The notes under the pieces: generated by a model
What the model was told of the DNA's origin: nothing
The model's database searches: none
The model's input: the letters and a program-made list of their open reading frames with translations, nothing else
In this document: piece by piece, positions 1-7,191 of the stretch
Position numbering within the stretch: position 1 is the stretch's first letter
Layout of the letters: each line of letters starts with the position of its first letter
Assembly (NCBI GenBank): GCA_950071955.1
Contig: CATMOC010000012.1
Span: 1-17,013, forward strand
Source: an uncultured Mesorhizobium sp.
Lineage (GTDB): Bacteria > Pseudomonadota > Alphaproteobacteria > Rhizobiales > Rhizobiaceae
Direction of reading: 5' to 3'
Length of the DNA stretch: 17,013 nt
Made by a program: the position numbers and the translations under genes

Positions 1-2
1 TG

Positions 3-332
3 AAGGCCGGCGCGCCGGGCGGCGACCTTACCGAAGCCGGGCAGAGCGCGCTGAAATCATCGCCCGTGGCGGGCTACACCGACTTCTTCGCGCACGGCAT
101 GGGCCTGATCACCCACGAAGCGCCCTTCCTGATGACCAACCACCCGGTGACCTACGACGGGGTGGATGCGGAGCGGCCGCTGGAGGCGGGGATGGTGATC
201 TCGGTGGAAACCACCATGCTTCACCCGAAACGCGGCTTCATCAAGCTGGAGGACACGCTGGCGATCACCGAAACCGGCTACGAGATGTACGGCGATCGGG
301 GGCGGGGCTGGAACCGGGGCGGGACGGCTTGA
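3..332 (+). CDS. M24-family metallopeptidase (Xaa-Pro aminopeptidase-like), C-terminal part
   Basis: This is the C-terminal 109 residues of a pita-bread-fold M24 peptidase; the N-terminal part lies left of the window. The reading frame is open from base 3 and ends in TGA at 330-332. The visible motifs are the HGMGLITHEAP block (a histidine metal ligand and substrate-side histidine), a glutamate in VISVETT and a second glutamate in KLEDTLAIT. These match the last three of the five dinuclear metal ligands known for M24 enzymes (D, D, H, E, E). Family members cleave X-Pro peptides or, in the creatinase branch, hydrolyse small C-N bonds, so the substrate is open. It converges on the cupin gene with only 9 bases between the stops, and I see no terminator there. 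Family is fairly sure; specificity is not. Confidence 0.85.
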   Translation, partial: KAGAPGGDLTEAGQSALKSSPVAGYTDFFAHGMGLITHEAPFLMTNHPVTYDGVDAERPLEAGMVISVETTMLHPKRGFIKLEDTLAITETGYEMYGDRGRGWNRGGTA

Positions 333-341
333 CCGCTTCGC

Positions 342-758
342 TCAGCCTTCGGCCTTCACGAGCCTGAAATCCGGCAGTTCGCGCAGGGCGAGTTCCGGTC
401 CGGCCGGCGAATAGACCACGAAGAGCTGCATCGGCTCCGAACCGGTGTTGAGGGTCGAGTGGAAGCGGCTTTCGGGCACGTAGATGGTGCAGCCAGGCCC
501 GACTTCCTGGGTGATCGGATTGCCGTTTTCGTCCTCGACCATCTGTTCGCCGCGCCCGGAGATCACGAAGATGATCTCCTCCGCGCCGGGATGGTTGTGG
601 CGCGTGTGGCCCTGGCCGCTCGGCAGGTCGACGACGCCGCCGGAGAAGCGCTGAGCGCCGTTCACTTCCGGCGCGACCGTGAGCGCCAGACGGCCCCAGT
701 CGAAGGCGAAGGTGTCGACGTTCTTCGGATAGACGAACATTCCTATATTGCCGCTCAT
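342..758 (-). CDS. Small single-domain cupin protein
   Basis: The product is a 138-residue cupin. Cupin motif 1 is at residues 50-70 (H54, H56, E60/E61, and the closing glycines of ISGRG). Motif 2 is at about 88-105 (VPESRFHSTLN, with H100). This gives the usual 3-His/1-Glu metal site. I chose the ATG at 758 because AGGAGGAAAAG stands just upstream of it; a longer open frame reaching 1016 runs through the neighbouring gene and is not needed. It is the last gene of the minus-strand operon with the PEP-hydrolase-like and Tm-1-like genes, 23 bases after its neighbour. Cupins of this size are often sugar or small-acid binding or isomerising proteins; nothing here fixes the ligand. Confidence 0.88.
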   Translation of the reverse strand: MSGNIGMFVYPKNVDTFAFDWGRLALTVAPEVNGAQRFSGGVVDLPSGQGHTRHNHPGAEEIIFVISGRGEQMVEDENGNPITQEVGPGCTIYVPESRFHSTLNTGSEPMQLFVVYSPAGPELALRELPDFRLVKAEG

Positions 759-781
759 CGGCTTTTCCTCCTGTTTCGGTG

Positions 782-1621
782 TCAGACCCTGCGCAGCGCC
801 AGGTTCTTGAATTCGGCGGTCTGCTCGCGGATCGCCTTCTCGGCGGGCAGGCGTTCCATGGAGCTCGCGCCGTAGAAACCGTGGCAGATCCGGCAGTTCG
901 CAAGGATGCGCCGGGCATCGGCCGGCATGCTGATCGGCCCGCCATGGCACAGCACGATGACGTCGTCGCGCTGCACAACAGCCGCCTCGGCGATGGCGTC
1001 GATCTCGGCCACGCACTGGTCGAGCGTCTTGGCCGAGGTCGCGCCGATCGATCCGCCGGTCGTGACGCCCATGTGCGCGACGATGATGTCGGCGCCGGCG
1101 CGCGTCATGGCCACCGCCTCTTGCGGGTTGAAGACGTAGGGGGTGGTGAGCAGGTCGAGTTCGTGCGCGGCGGCGATCATGTCGACTTCGAGCGAGTAGC
1201 CCATGCCGGTCTCCTCGAAGCTTTGGCGCATGGTGCCGTCGAAGAGGCCGATCGTGGGAAAATTCTGCACGCCCGAAAAGCCCATGTCCTTCAACTCCGC
1301 CAGGAAGCGCGGCATCAGGACGAAGGGATCGGTGCCGTTGACGCCGGCCAGCACCGGCGTGTTCTTGACCACCGGCAGCACCTCGACCGCCATCTCCTTC
1401 ACGATCTCGTTGGCGTTTCCGTAGGCGAGCAGGCCGGCCGCCGATCCGCGTCCGGCCATGCGGTAGCGGCCGGAATTGTAGATGATGATCAGGTCGATGC
1501 CGCCAGCTTCCTCCGACTTGGCCGAGAGGCCGGTGCCGGCGCCGCCGCCCACGATGGGACGGCCCTCGGCGATCATGCCGCGGAACTTTTCGAGGATCGT
1601 CTTGCGTGGAATGCCGGCCAT
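782..1621 (-). CDS. PEP hydrolase-like TIM-barrel protein
   Basis: This 279-residue protein belongs to the family annotated as phosphoenolpyruvate hydrolase-like or TIM-barrel signal-transduction protein (Pfam PEP_hydrolase), related to the PEP mutase/isocitrate lyase type of barrel. Visible blocks are [13 protein letters not shown] (about 23-35), [16 protein letters not shown] (about 45-60), the GVNGTDPF segment (93-100), FPTIGLFDG (121-129), [10 protein letters not shown] (176-185) and VLCHGGPI (223-230). Start ATG 1621 has a GAGGAG ribosome site that overlaps the TGA of the upstream gene (stop at 1629-1631), so translation is probably coupled. An upstream in-frame extension of 16 residues lies inside that gene and was rejected. 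The plant Tm-1 protein carries this same domain as its C-terminal half. Reaction in bacteria is not settled. Confidence 0.87.
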   Translation of the reverse strand: MAGIPRKTILEKFRGMIAEGRPIVGGGAGTGLSAKSEEAGGIDLIIIYNSGRYRMAGRGSAAGLLAYGNANEIVKEMAVEVLPVVKNTPVLAGVNGTDPFVLMPRFLAELKDMGFSGVQNFPTIGLFDGTMRQSFEETGMGYSLEVDMIAAAHELDLLTTPYVFNPQEAVAMTRAGADIIVAHMGVTTGGSIGATSAKTLDQCVAEIDAIAEAAVVQRDDVIVLCHGGPISMPADARRILANCRICHGFYGASSMERLPAEKAIREQTAEFKNLALRRV

Positions 1622-1628
1622 GGGCTCC

Positions 1629-2825
1629 TCAGCGTCGTGCGATTTCAAGGAAAGCGTCGGCCGCGGCACGGGCGAAGGCCGGATCGTTGATGTGGAGCGG
1701 CAACCGGATCGAATGCCGCTCGGGGGTCTGATCGAGGGTCGACTCGATCGCCTCGAAGAGCGCCGCGTCGGCCTCCGGATCGAAGAAGGCGGCGCCCTCG
1801 ATGTCGAGCGCCGAGACCCCCTTCTCGGGGATCAGGAACCGCACCGGCCCGGCGCAGGCATTGAGCTTGCGCGCGATCCAGCTGCCGATGGCGCGGCATT
1901 CGTCTGCAGTGGTGCGCATCAGGGTCACGTTCGGGTTGTGCCGGTAGAGGTTCCGGTCCCGGAACTTTTCCGGCACCGTGTCGACCGCCCAGAAGTTCAC
2001 CATGTCGAGCGCGCCGACGGAGCCGACATAAGGCAGCTTCGTGCGGGCGACCGCGCCGAAGCGGTCCTCGGTCGCCGGAAGCACGCCGCCGAAAAGCAGG
2101 TCGCAGACCTCGGTGGTGGTGATGTCCAGGATGCCGGACAGCAAGCCGCTGTCGCCGAGCTTTTCCATGGTCCGGCCGCCGGTGCCGGTGGCATGGAAGA
2201 CCATGCAGTCGTAGCGGTCCCGCAGAATGTCGGAGAGCGCCATCACGCTTGTCGTGGTGACGCCGAACATCGTCAGCCCGACGGAAGGCTTGCCGCCCGT
2301 CACCGTTGCCGGACGCAGCGCCATTCCGGCGATCGCCTGCGCGGCGTTGTTGAGGATGACGCGGCTCAGCCCGTTGAGGCCGGCGAGATCCGTGACCGAC
2401 GGCATCATGACGATGTCGGAAATGTCGACGTACGGCGCCGTGTCGCCCGATGCGAGCGTCGAGACCATGAGCTTGGGGATGCCGTAGGGCAGTTCGCGCA
2501 TGCCGGCCGTGATGATGAAGGTGCCGCCACCGCCGCCGATGCCGATGATGCCGCCGATGTCGTCGCGCGAGCGGATGAAGGACGCAAAGGCCTTGCCCAT
2601 GGCGGCGACGGCCTGCCCGCGATCGTCCAGTCCGAGCACAGCGCCGGCGCCGTCCGGGTGGAAAGCGGCGATCTGTTCGGGCGAGATGTCGGTGCGGGTC
2701 TTCGCTTCGCGCGTTCCGACGTCGACGCGCGTTACGGCGGGGCCCGCGGCCTCGATTAGGCCGGCGAGATACTCAAGCTCTTCCCCCTTCGTATCGGCGG
2801 TACCGACGACGTAGACGCGTTTCAT
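1629..2825 (-). CDS. Tm-1-like ATP-binding domain protein (UPF0261 family)
   Basis: The 398-residue product matches the UPF0261 / Tm-1-like family. It begins with a Rossmann-like [20 protein letters not shown], and has a glycine-rich [11 protein letters not shown] loop near residues 92-102. The highly conserved [20 protein letters not shown] stretch follows near 122-141. Start ATG 2825 is preceded by GGGAGGAACG; a GTG/ATG-like extension of 16 residues upstream would begin inside the regulatory region and lacks a better ribosome site. In tomato the homologous N-terminal domain of Tm-1 binds the viral replicase and ATP, but the bacterial role is unknown. It is the first gene of the three-gene operon and is expressed from the promoter at 2915-2943, probably under TetR control. 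Length is typical for the stand-alone bacterial form. Confidence 0.9.
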   Translation of the reverse strand: MKRVYVVGTADTKGEELEYLAGLIEAAGPAVTRVDVGTREAKTRTDISPEQIAAFHPDGAGAVLGLDDRGQAVAAMGKAFASFIRSRDDIGGIIGIGGGGGTFIITAGMRELPYGIPKLMVSTLASGDTAPYVDISDIVMMPSVTDLAGLNGLSRVILNNAAQAIAGMALRPATVTGGKPSVGLTMFGVTTTSVMALSDILRDRYDCMVFHATGTGGRTMEKLGDSGLLSGILDITTTEVCDLLFGGVLPATEDRFGAVARTKLPYVGSVGALDMVNFWAVDTVPEKFRDRNLYRHNPNVTLMRTTADECRAIGSWIARKLNACAGPVRFLIPEKGVSALDIEGAAFFDPEADAALFEAIESTLDQTPERHSIRLPLHINDPAFARAAADAFLEIARR

Positions 2826-2891
2826 CGTTCCTCCCGGCGTGCCTCCCGTCCCGGCCCGCAGTCTCCGTCGCAACGGCGCCCCAACCGGGCA

Positions 2892-2919
2892 TTGCGTTTC
2901 TGTGAGACGAGAGTATCAT
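2892..2919 (+). promoter_or_regulatory. Possible promoter of the TetR gene, leaderless
   Basis: TTGCGT (2892-2897) and TATCAT (2914-2919) are 16 bases apart. The expected start of transcription falls near 2926, which is the A of the chosen TetR start codon. No convincing ribosome site precedes that ATG, which fits a leaderless message. The -10 element coincides with that of the opposing promoter. This is read from sequence only, so confidence is modest. Confidence 0.35.
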
Positions 2920-2938
2920 ATTGACATGGATGTCTCAC
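2902..2938. promoter_or_regulatory. Inverted repeat, candidate TetR operator
   Basis: GTGAGAC (2902-2908) and GTCTCAC (2932-2938) form a perfect 7-base inverted repeat with 23 bases between the arms. One arm lies directly beside the -35 box of the minus-strand promoter and the other at its predicted start point. The arms also flank the TetR start codon. Placement suggests repression of both directions by the adjacent TetR protein. The half-site separation is wider than in TetO itself, so each arm may instead be part of a separate site. Confidence 0.5.
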
Positions 2939-2943
2939 GTCAA
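2915..2943 (-). promoter_or_regulatory. Sigma70-type promoter of the Tm-1-like operon
   Basis: On the minus strand TTGACG (2943-2938) and TATGAT (2920-2915) are separated by exactly 17 bases, close to the consensus. The predicted start is near 2908, giving a leader of about 80 bases before the ATG at 2825. The promoter is nested inside the GTGAGAC/GTCTCAC inverted repeat. Confidence 0.6.
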
Positions 2944-3594
2944 TCGATCGACCAGGAAGGCGATCCGGAGCGCGGACCCCGCGCGCGGACCCGCCGGCTG
3001 ATGCTGGAGACGGCCACGCGGCTCATGCAATCGGGCGTGACGCCGTCGGTCAGCGAAGTCGCCGAGGCGGCCGAGGGGTCACGGGCGACCGCCTATCGCT
3101 ATTTCCCGAGCCAGTCCGCCCTGGTCCACGCCGTGGTGGACGAGGCGCTGGGGCCGATCCTCGATTGGGAGAGCTCCGCGACCGACGTGGGCGAGCGCGT
3201 CGAAGACCTTTTCCGCTCCTCGCTGCCGCGCATCGAAGACTTCGAGGCCACTTTCAAGGCCGCATTGAAGTTGTCGCTCGAACAATGGGCGAAGCGCCAG
3301 GCGGGTTTGCTGGGCGACGAGCCGCAATTCACCCGCGGCCACCGGATCGACCTCCTGGAGGATGCGCTGCGCCCCCTGCGTGGGACGATTCCCGAGGATG
3401 AATATCGCAGGCTGGCGCAGGCGCTCTCCCTCATCTTCGGGGTCGAGGCGCTGGTGGTTCTCAAGGACATCTGGGGGCTCGACGCCGAGCGCACGCAGGC
3501 AGTGGCGCTGTGGGCAGCGGGCGCGCTGGTGCGCTCCGTCATAAAGGATCGGGCAGACCTGGCAACCGGGTCGGACGATGCGGAATCTGGTTAG
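2926..3594 (+). CDS. TetR/AcrR-family transcriptional regulator
   Basis: This is a 222-residue TetR-family repressor. The N-terminal helix-turn-helix spans about residues 40-66 (TPSVSEVAEAAEGSRATAYRYF, with the family-typical YRYFPSQSAL recognition end). It is followed by a helical ligand-binding and dimerisation domain with no recognisable ligand signature. I set the start at ATG 2926, about 20 residues before the first helix; an in-frame extension to 2839 would cover the divergent promoter and has atypical composition. It is transcribed away from the Tm-1-like operon, which it most likely controls together with itself through the inverted repeat at 2902-2938. The stop codon TAG (3592-3594) lies within a TGGT-N3-ACCA palindrome. 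The inducer is unknown. Confidence 0.88.
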   Translation: MDVSRQSIDQEGDPERGPRARTRRLMLETATRLMQSGVTPSVSEVAEAAEGSRATAYRYFPSQSALVHAVVDEALGPILDWESSATDVGERVEDLFRSSLPRIEDFEATFKAALKLSLEQWAKRQAGLLGDEPQFTRGHRIDLLEDALRPLRGTIPEDEYRRLAQALSLIFGVEALVVLKDIWGLDAERTQAVALWAAGALVRSVIKDRADLATGSDDAESG

Positions 3595-3598
3595 ACCA
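3588..3598. promoter_or_regulatory. TGGT-TAG-ACCA palindrome, candidate GntR/FadR-type operator (upstream site of ABC operon)
   Basis: TGGTTAGACCA is part of a longer palindrome CTGGT-TAG-ACCAG (3587-3599) and overlaps the stop codon of the TetR gene. FadR-subfamily GntR proteins are known to bind TGGT-N3-ACCA-like sites. It lies 168 bases (centre to centre) upstream of the copy at 3756-3766. On the minus strand it reads ACTGGT-CTA-ACCAGAT, sharing the ACCAGA flank with the other copies. Confidence 0.6.
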
Positions 3599-3737
3599 GT
3601 TGCAGAAGCGGATGCCCGCACAGCCGGACGTCCGAAAAGGGAATGCTTTTTTAGCCGAGTACGGTAAATCGGTTGAATGTAACGAAAGGAAGGAGTTGAG
3701 CGGCTTAAGTGAAGGAGCCCTCCTCGGGATAAGGGTC

Positions 3738-3766
3738 TTGACGGTCCCGTAGGTTTGGTAATACCA
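3738..3766 (+). promoter_or_regulatory. Promoter-operator module of the ABC operon
   Basis: TTGACG (3738-3743, preceded by C) resembles an alphaproteobacterial CTTGAC -35 box. The perfect palindrome TGGTAATACCA begins 18 bases after the start of TTGACG, at 3756-3766, where a -10 region would lie. The same arrangement recurs at 13742-13770. A regulator bound here would block RNA polymerase. The -10 match itself is poor, so the exact start point is uncertain. Confidence 0.6.
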
Positions 3767-3793
3767 GATGAGTATCTGTCTGCCGGGAAGCAT

Positions 3794-3831
3794 GGCTCTC
3801 GGGTGAGCGGATGGAGGGGTGGAGGAGAGCC
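3794..3831 (+). other. Stem-loop in the ABC operon leader
   Basis: GGCTCTC (3794-3800) can pair with GAGAGCC (3825-3831), giving a 7 bp stem around a 24-base purine-rich loop. It would lie in the 5' leader of the binding-protein gene. No known riboswitch class was recognised. Confidence 0.35.
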
Positions 3832-3863
3832 CCTTTCGACGCAGATGCTTCAAGGAACTACCC

Positions 3864-3886
3864 GTGCCGGCGCCTGGCGCAGGCAC
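3864..3886 (+). other. Stem-loop just upstream of the binding-protein ribosome site
   Basis: GTGCC (3864-3868) pairs with GGCAC (3882-3886), and after one G/A mismatch GCG pairs with CGC, leaving a 5-base loop. It lies 24 bases before the GGAGG at 3911. It may stabilise the message or simply be an untranslated-region fold. Confidence 0.35.
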
Positions 3887-3923
3887 TTCGCGACGGTAGG
3901 TGCATAGATGGGAGGAAAACATT

Positions 3924-5237
3924 ATGCGCATTAGAGTCGCCGGCTTGGTAGCCGGTTTAGCAGCTTCGCTTGCCTATTCGACGTCCGCATTCGCACAGGA
4001 ACTCACGATCTTCTGGGCTGAATGGGATCCGGCGAACTACCTTCAGGAACTCGTCAACGAATATGAGGCCGAGACCGGCGTGAAGGTCACGGTCGAGACG
4101 ACGCCGTGGCAGGACTTCCAGACGAAGGCCTTCACCGAATTCAACGCCCAGGGTTCGGCTTACGACATGGTCGTCGGCGATTCGCAGTGGCTGGGCGCCG
4201 CCTCCGAGGCAGGACACTATGTCGACCTGACGGAGTTCTTCAACAAGCACAATCTCGGCGAGGTAATGGCCCCGGCGACGGTGAAGTACTACGCGGAATA
4301 TCCGTCCGGCTCCGGCAAGTTCTGGGCGATTCCCGCCGAGGGCGACGCCGTCGGCTGGTCGTACCGAAAGGACTGGTTCGAGGATCCCAAGGAGATGGAG
4401 GCGTTCAAGGCCAAGTACGGCTACGATCTGGCTCCGCCGAAGACCTGGGCCGAGATGCGCGACATCGCGGAGTTTTTCCACCGTCCGGATCAGAACCGCT
4501 ACGGCATCGCCATCTATACCGACAACTCCTATGACGGACTCGTCATGGGCGTCGAGAACGCCATCTTCTCCTACGGCGGCGAGCTCGGCGACTACGCCAC
4601 CTACGAGGTCGACGGCATCATCAACTCGGAAGAGAACGTCAAGGCGCTCGAGATGTACCGCGAGCTCTACGGCTTCACGCCTCCGGGCTGGGCCAAGACC
4701 TTCTTCGTCGAGAACAACCAGGCCATCACCGAGAACCTGGCGGCGATGAGCATGAACTACTTCGCCTTCTTCCCCGCGCTGGTGAATGAGGCGTCCAATC
4801 CGAACGCCAAGAGCACCGGCTTCTTCGCCAATCCGGCGGGTCCCGGCGGAGCGCAGTTCGCTGCGCTCGGCGGGCAGGGCATCTCGGTCATCTCGTATTC
4901 GGAGAACCAGGAAGAGGCGATGAAATTCCTGGAATGGTTCATCAAGGACGAGACCCAGAAGCGCTGGGCCGAACTCGGCGGCTACACCGCCAGCGCCAAG
5001 GTGCTGGAATCGCCCGAGTTCCAGAACGCCACGCCCTACAACAAGGCCTTCTACGAGACCATGTTCAAGGTGAAGGACTTCTGGGCGACGCCGGAATATG
5101 CCGAGCTGCTGATCCAGATGAACCAGCGGAGCTATCCGTATGTCACGGCGGGCGAGGGTAGCGCCAAGGAAGCTCTGGACGCGCTCGCCGCGGACTGGAA
5201 GGCGACCTTCGAGAAGTACGACCGCTACAAGCAGTAG
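3924..5237 (+). CDS. ABC transporter substrate-binding protein, family 1 (CUT1 sugar type)
   Basis: The product is a 437-residue periplasmic solute-binding protein. Residues 1-24 form a signal peptide (basic MRIRVAG, hydrophobic core, AFA then cleavage before Q25). The mature part has typical family-1 features: ELTIFWAEWDPANYLQELV at the start, an EAETGVKV strand, and the YDMVVGDSQWLG segment, ending with a C-terminal helix rich in charged residues. Start ATG 3924 has GGAGG at 3911-3915. The family captures mono- and oligosaccharides, polyols or glycerol derivatives for CUT1 importers, and aromatic residues are abundant as in sugar binders, but the ligand cannot be named. It is the first gene of the importer operon and is separated from the permeases by a hairpin that may raise its relative expression. 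Two GntR-type operators lie upstream. Confidence 0.93.
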   Translation: MRIRVAGLVAGLAASLAYSTSAFAQELTIFWAEWDPANYLQELVNEYEAETGVKVTVETTPWQDFQTKAFTEFNAQGSAYDMVVGDSQWLGAASEAGHYVDLTEFFNKHNLGEVMAPATVKYYAEYPSGSGKFWAIPAEGDAVGWSYRKDWFEDPKEMEAFKAKYGYDLAPPKTWAEMRDIAEFFHRPDQNRYGIAIYTDNSYDGLVMGVENAIFSYGGELGDYATYEVDGIINSEENVKALEMYRELYGFTPPGWAKTFFVENNQAITENLAAMSMNYFAFFPALVNEASNPNAKSTGFFANPAGPGGAQFAALGGQGISVISYSENQEEAMKFLEWFIKDETQKRWAELGGYTASAKVLESPEFQNATPYNKAFYETMFKVKDFWATPEYAELLIQMNQRSYPYVTAGEGSAKEALDALAADWKATFEKYDRYKQ

Positions 5238-5243
5238 ACATGT

Positions 5244-5273
5244 GAGACCAGGGGGCGGTCTCGCGCCGCCCCC
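5244..5273 (+). other. Intercistronic hairpin with two competing stems
   Basis: GGGGGCGG (5251-5258) pairs perfectly with CCGCCCCC (5266-5273) around the 7-base loop TCTCGCG. An alternative 6 bp stem pairs GAGACC (5244-5249) with GGTCTC (5257-5262); the two are mutually exclusive. Only a short T run follows (CGATTTC), so it is more likely an mRNA 3'-end protector or partial terminator than a full terminator. It lies 6 bases after the binding-protein stop codon. Confidence 0.6.
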
Positions 5274-5324
5274 CGATTTCCTAGCGGGCTGGTTCCGCGT
5301 TCGAACTCTGGAGAGGAGCAGGGT

Positions 5325-6230
5325 TTGGCCACCTTGGCGATGACAACGCTGGATCCGCAATCGCGCGCCGCACGCCGCGGCTGGAGCGATCTGACGATCC
5401 GCAATGCCTTCATCATTCCGACGATCGTGTTCCTGATCGTGTTCAACATCTTTCCGCTGCTCTATTCGCTCGGCTATTCCTTCACGGATTTCCGCGCGTC
5501 CACCAATGCGCCGGCGAACTTCGTTGGGCTTGCGAACTATCGCGCGCTGCTGAATGACCCGTTCATCTGGTCGAACTTCGCCATCACAGCGAAATACGTC
5601 ATCGTCTCGGTGACGGGCCAGGTGGTCGTCGGTTTCGGCGTGGCGATGCTGCTCAACCGAACAATACCCTTCAAGGGACTGATCACGACGTTGCTACTGC
5701 TGCCGATGATGCTGTCGATGGCGGTGGTCGGGCTGTTCTGGAAACTGCTCTACGATCCCTCCTTTGGCATCATCAACTATGCGCTGGGGCTCGGCCGTTT
5801 CGAATGGCTGTCCGATCCCGACATGGCGCTCTATGCGGTCGCGATCACCGACATCTGGATGTGGTCTCCCTTCGTGATGCTCCTGTCGCTCGCCGGCCTC
5901 TCGGCGGTGCCGAAGCACCTCTACGAGGCGGCGGCGATCGACCGCGCCGGGACCTTCTACACGTTCTTCCGCATCACGCTGCCGCTGGTGGCGCCGATCC
6001 TGATGATCGCGATCATCTTCCGAACGATGGAGGCGTTCAAGACCTTCGACCTCGCTTTCATCCTGACCAGCCAGCCGTCCGCCGAGCTGATCTCGATCCG
6101 CCTCTACAAGATGGCCTTCCAGGAATGGCAGACCGGCATGTCCAGCGCGCTCGCCTACATCATGCTCATCATGGTGGTCGGCATCACCAACATCTACGTG
6201 AAGTACCTGAACAAGGTGAAGGAGCGCTAA
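5325..6230 (+). CDS. ABC sugar transporter permease, MalF-like
   Basis: This 301-residue inner-membrane permease has about six hydrophobic segments, the first at about 28-48 (AFIIPTIVFLIVFNIFPLLYS is its core). The EAA loop that contacts the ATPase is at about 201-220 (EAAAIDRAG, then ITLP). It lacks the long MalF-type periplasmic insertion and is of usual CUT1 length. I favour the TTG at 5325 because AGGAG (5314-5318) is 6 bases away; ATG 5340 would be 21 bases from that site. It is the first of a tightly packed block: its TAA is followed after one base by the GTG of the second permease. It would form the heterodimeric channel with that protein. Confidence 0.9.
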   Translation: MATLAMTTLDPQSRAARRGWSDLTIRNAFIIPTIVFLIVFNIFPLLYSLGYSFTDFRASTNAPANFVGLANYRALLNDPFIWSNFAITAKYVIVSVTGQVVVGFGVAMLLNRTIPFKGLITTLLLLPMMLSMAVVGLFWKLLYDPSFGIINYALGLGRFEWLSDPDMALYAVAITDIWMWSPFVMLLSLAGLSAVPKHLYEAAAIDRAGTFYTFFRITLPLVAPILMIAIIFRTMEAFKTFDLAFILTSQPSAELISIRLYKMAFQEWQTGMSSALAYIMLIMVVGITNIYVKYLNKVKER

Positions 6231-6231
6231 G

Positions 6232-7191
6232 GTGGCTGCCGTCAAGACAACCTCCGAGGTCACGCTCAACCGGCTGGCGGTCGTGGCCGTCCTGATCATC
6301 ACGATCATCTTCCTGGCGCCGATCTACTGGATCACCGCGACGGCCTTCAAGCCGCGCAACCTCGCCACCACGATCCCGCCGACGGTCGTCTTCGAGCCCG
6401 AGATCTCTCCCTTCGTGAAGCTCTTCCTGCGCCGCTCGCAACTGCGCGAGCAGCCGACGGCGGAGGAATACGCGGAAGCGCCGTGGTGGGAGCGCCTCGT
6501 CTTCGACGGTGGCGAGAAGATCGTGCGCGACGGGAAGGGCAACGTGCAGCTCTCCGGTTATCCGAGCCGCTTCATGAACTCGCTGATCGTCGCAATCAGT
6601 TCGACCGTGCTCGCCGTCGGCATGGGCACGCTGACGGCCTACGGATTCTCGCGCTTCAAGGTGGCCGGGGAACAGGATTGGCTGTTCTTCATCCTGTCGA
6701 CACGAATGCTTCCGCCCGTGGTGGTGGCGATCCCGATGTTCCTGATGTATCGCTGGTTCGGGTTGAACGACACCCATCTCGGGCTGATCATCCTCTACAC
6801 CGCCTTCAACCTGTCCTTCTCCGTCTGGCTGATGAAGGGATTCATCGACGAAATACCGAAGGAATACGAGGAAGCGGCGCTCGTCGACGGCTACACGCGC
6901 ATGGAAGCCTTCTTCAAGATCGTGCTTCCGGAGGCCGCGACCGGGATTGCCGCCACGGCAGTGTTCTGCTTCCTCATCGCCTGGAACGAATACGCCTTCG
7001 CGCTGATCATGACGCGCCGCGACGCGCAGACCGCGCCGCCCTTCATCCCCAGCCAGGTCGGGTCGGGGCTTCCCGACTGGACGGTGATCGCGGCCGGAAC
7101 CTTCCTGTTCCTGATTCCGGTGGCCATCTTCACCTTCCTCCTGCGCAACCATCTGCTGAGGGGCATGAGCTTCGGAGCGATCCGCAAATGA
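6232..7191 (+). CDS. ABC sugar transporter permease, MalG-like, with enlarged periplasmic loop
   Basis: The product has 319 residues and starts with GTG, 7 bases after AAGGAG (6219-6224). Membrane segment 1 is at about 14-36, and the EAA motif at 214-233 (EAALVDG, then IVLP) marks the ATPase contact loop. Between the first membrane segment (ending FKPRNL) and the FMNSLIV start of the second there are about 73 residues, including a charged and tryptophan-containing stretch around 60-105. Many CUT1 MalG-type permeases have roughly 35-45 residues there, so the loop looks enlarged and would face the binding protein. Its stop overlaps the ATG of the small membrane protein (ATGA). Confidence 0.9.
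   Translation: MAAVKTTSEVTLNRLAVVAVLIITIIFLAPIYWITATAFKPRNLATTIPPTVVFEPEISPFVKLFLRRSQLREQPTAEEYAEAPWWERLVFDGGEKIVRDGKGNVQLSGYPSRFMNSLIVAISSTVLAVGMGTLTAYGFSRFKVAGEQDWLFFILSTRMLPPVVVAIPMFLMYRWFGLNDTHLGLIILYTAFNLSFSVWLMKGFIDEIPKEYEEAALVDGYTRMEAFFKIVLPEAATGIAATAVFCFLIAWNEYAFALIMTRRDAQTAPPFIPSQVGSGLPDWTVIAAGTFLFLIPVAIFTFLLRNHLLRGMSFGAIRK

Larger units (their letters stand above)
3595..3923. other. 329-base regulatory gap before the ABC operon
   Basis: No convincing gene is visible here. From left to right it holds the end of the first operator, a CGGACGTCCG palindrome (3625-3634) followed by a T6 run (3647-3652) that is at best a weak terminator of the TetR gene, the TTGACG promoter-like hexamer with the second operator (3738-3766), two stem-loops (3794-3831 and 3864-3886), and the ribosome site GGAGG at 3911-3915. 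The base composition before 3760 is more AT-rich than the flanking genes, as expected of a promoter region. If transcription begins near 3770 the leader is about 150 bases. Confidence 0.6.

Noticed and set aside
459..2814. Long plus-strand open frames opposite the cupin, barrel and Tm-1-like genes
   Set aside because: They are shadows of high-GC minus-strand genes: Arg/Gly/Asp/His-rich, no motifs, no ribosome sites.
2839..2925. N-terminal extension of the TetR protein
   Set aside because: The extra 29 residues would overlap the divergent promoter and inverted repeat, and the region has no protein-like family features.
3625..3652. CGGACGTCCG palindrome followed by T6 as a terminator of the TetR gene
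   Set aside because: Twelve bases separate the palindrome from the T run and the palindrome has no loop; too weak to list as a terminator.
4356..4366. Near match TGGTCGTACCG to the operator motif
   Set aside because: It has seven of the eight fixed bases and lies inside the binding-protein coding sequence, where it is explained by codons.
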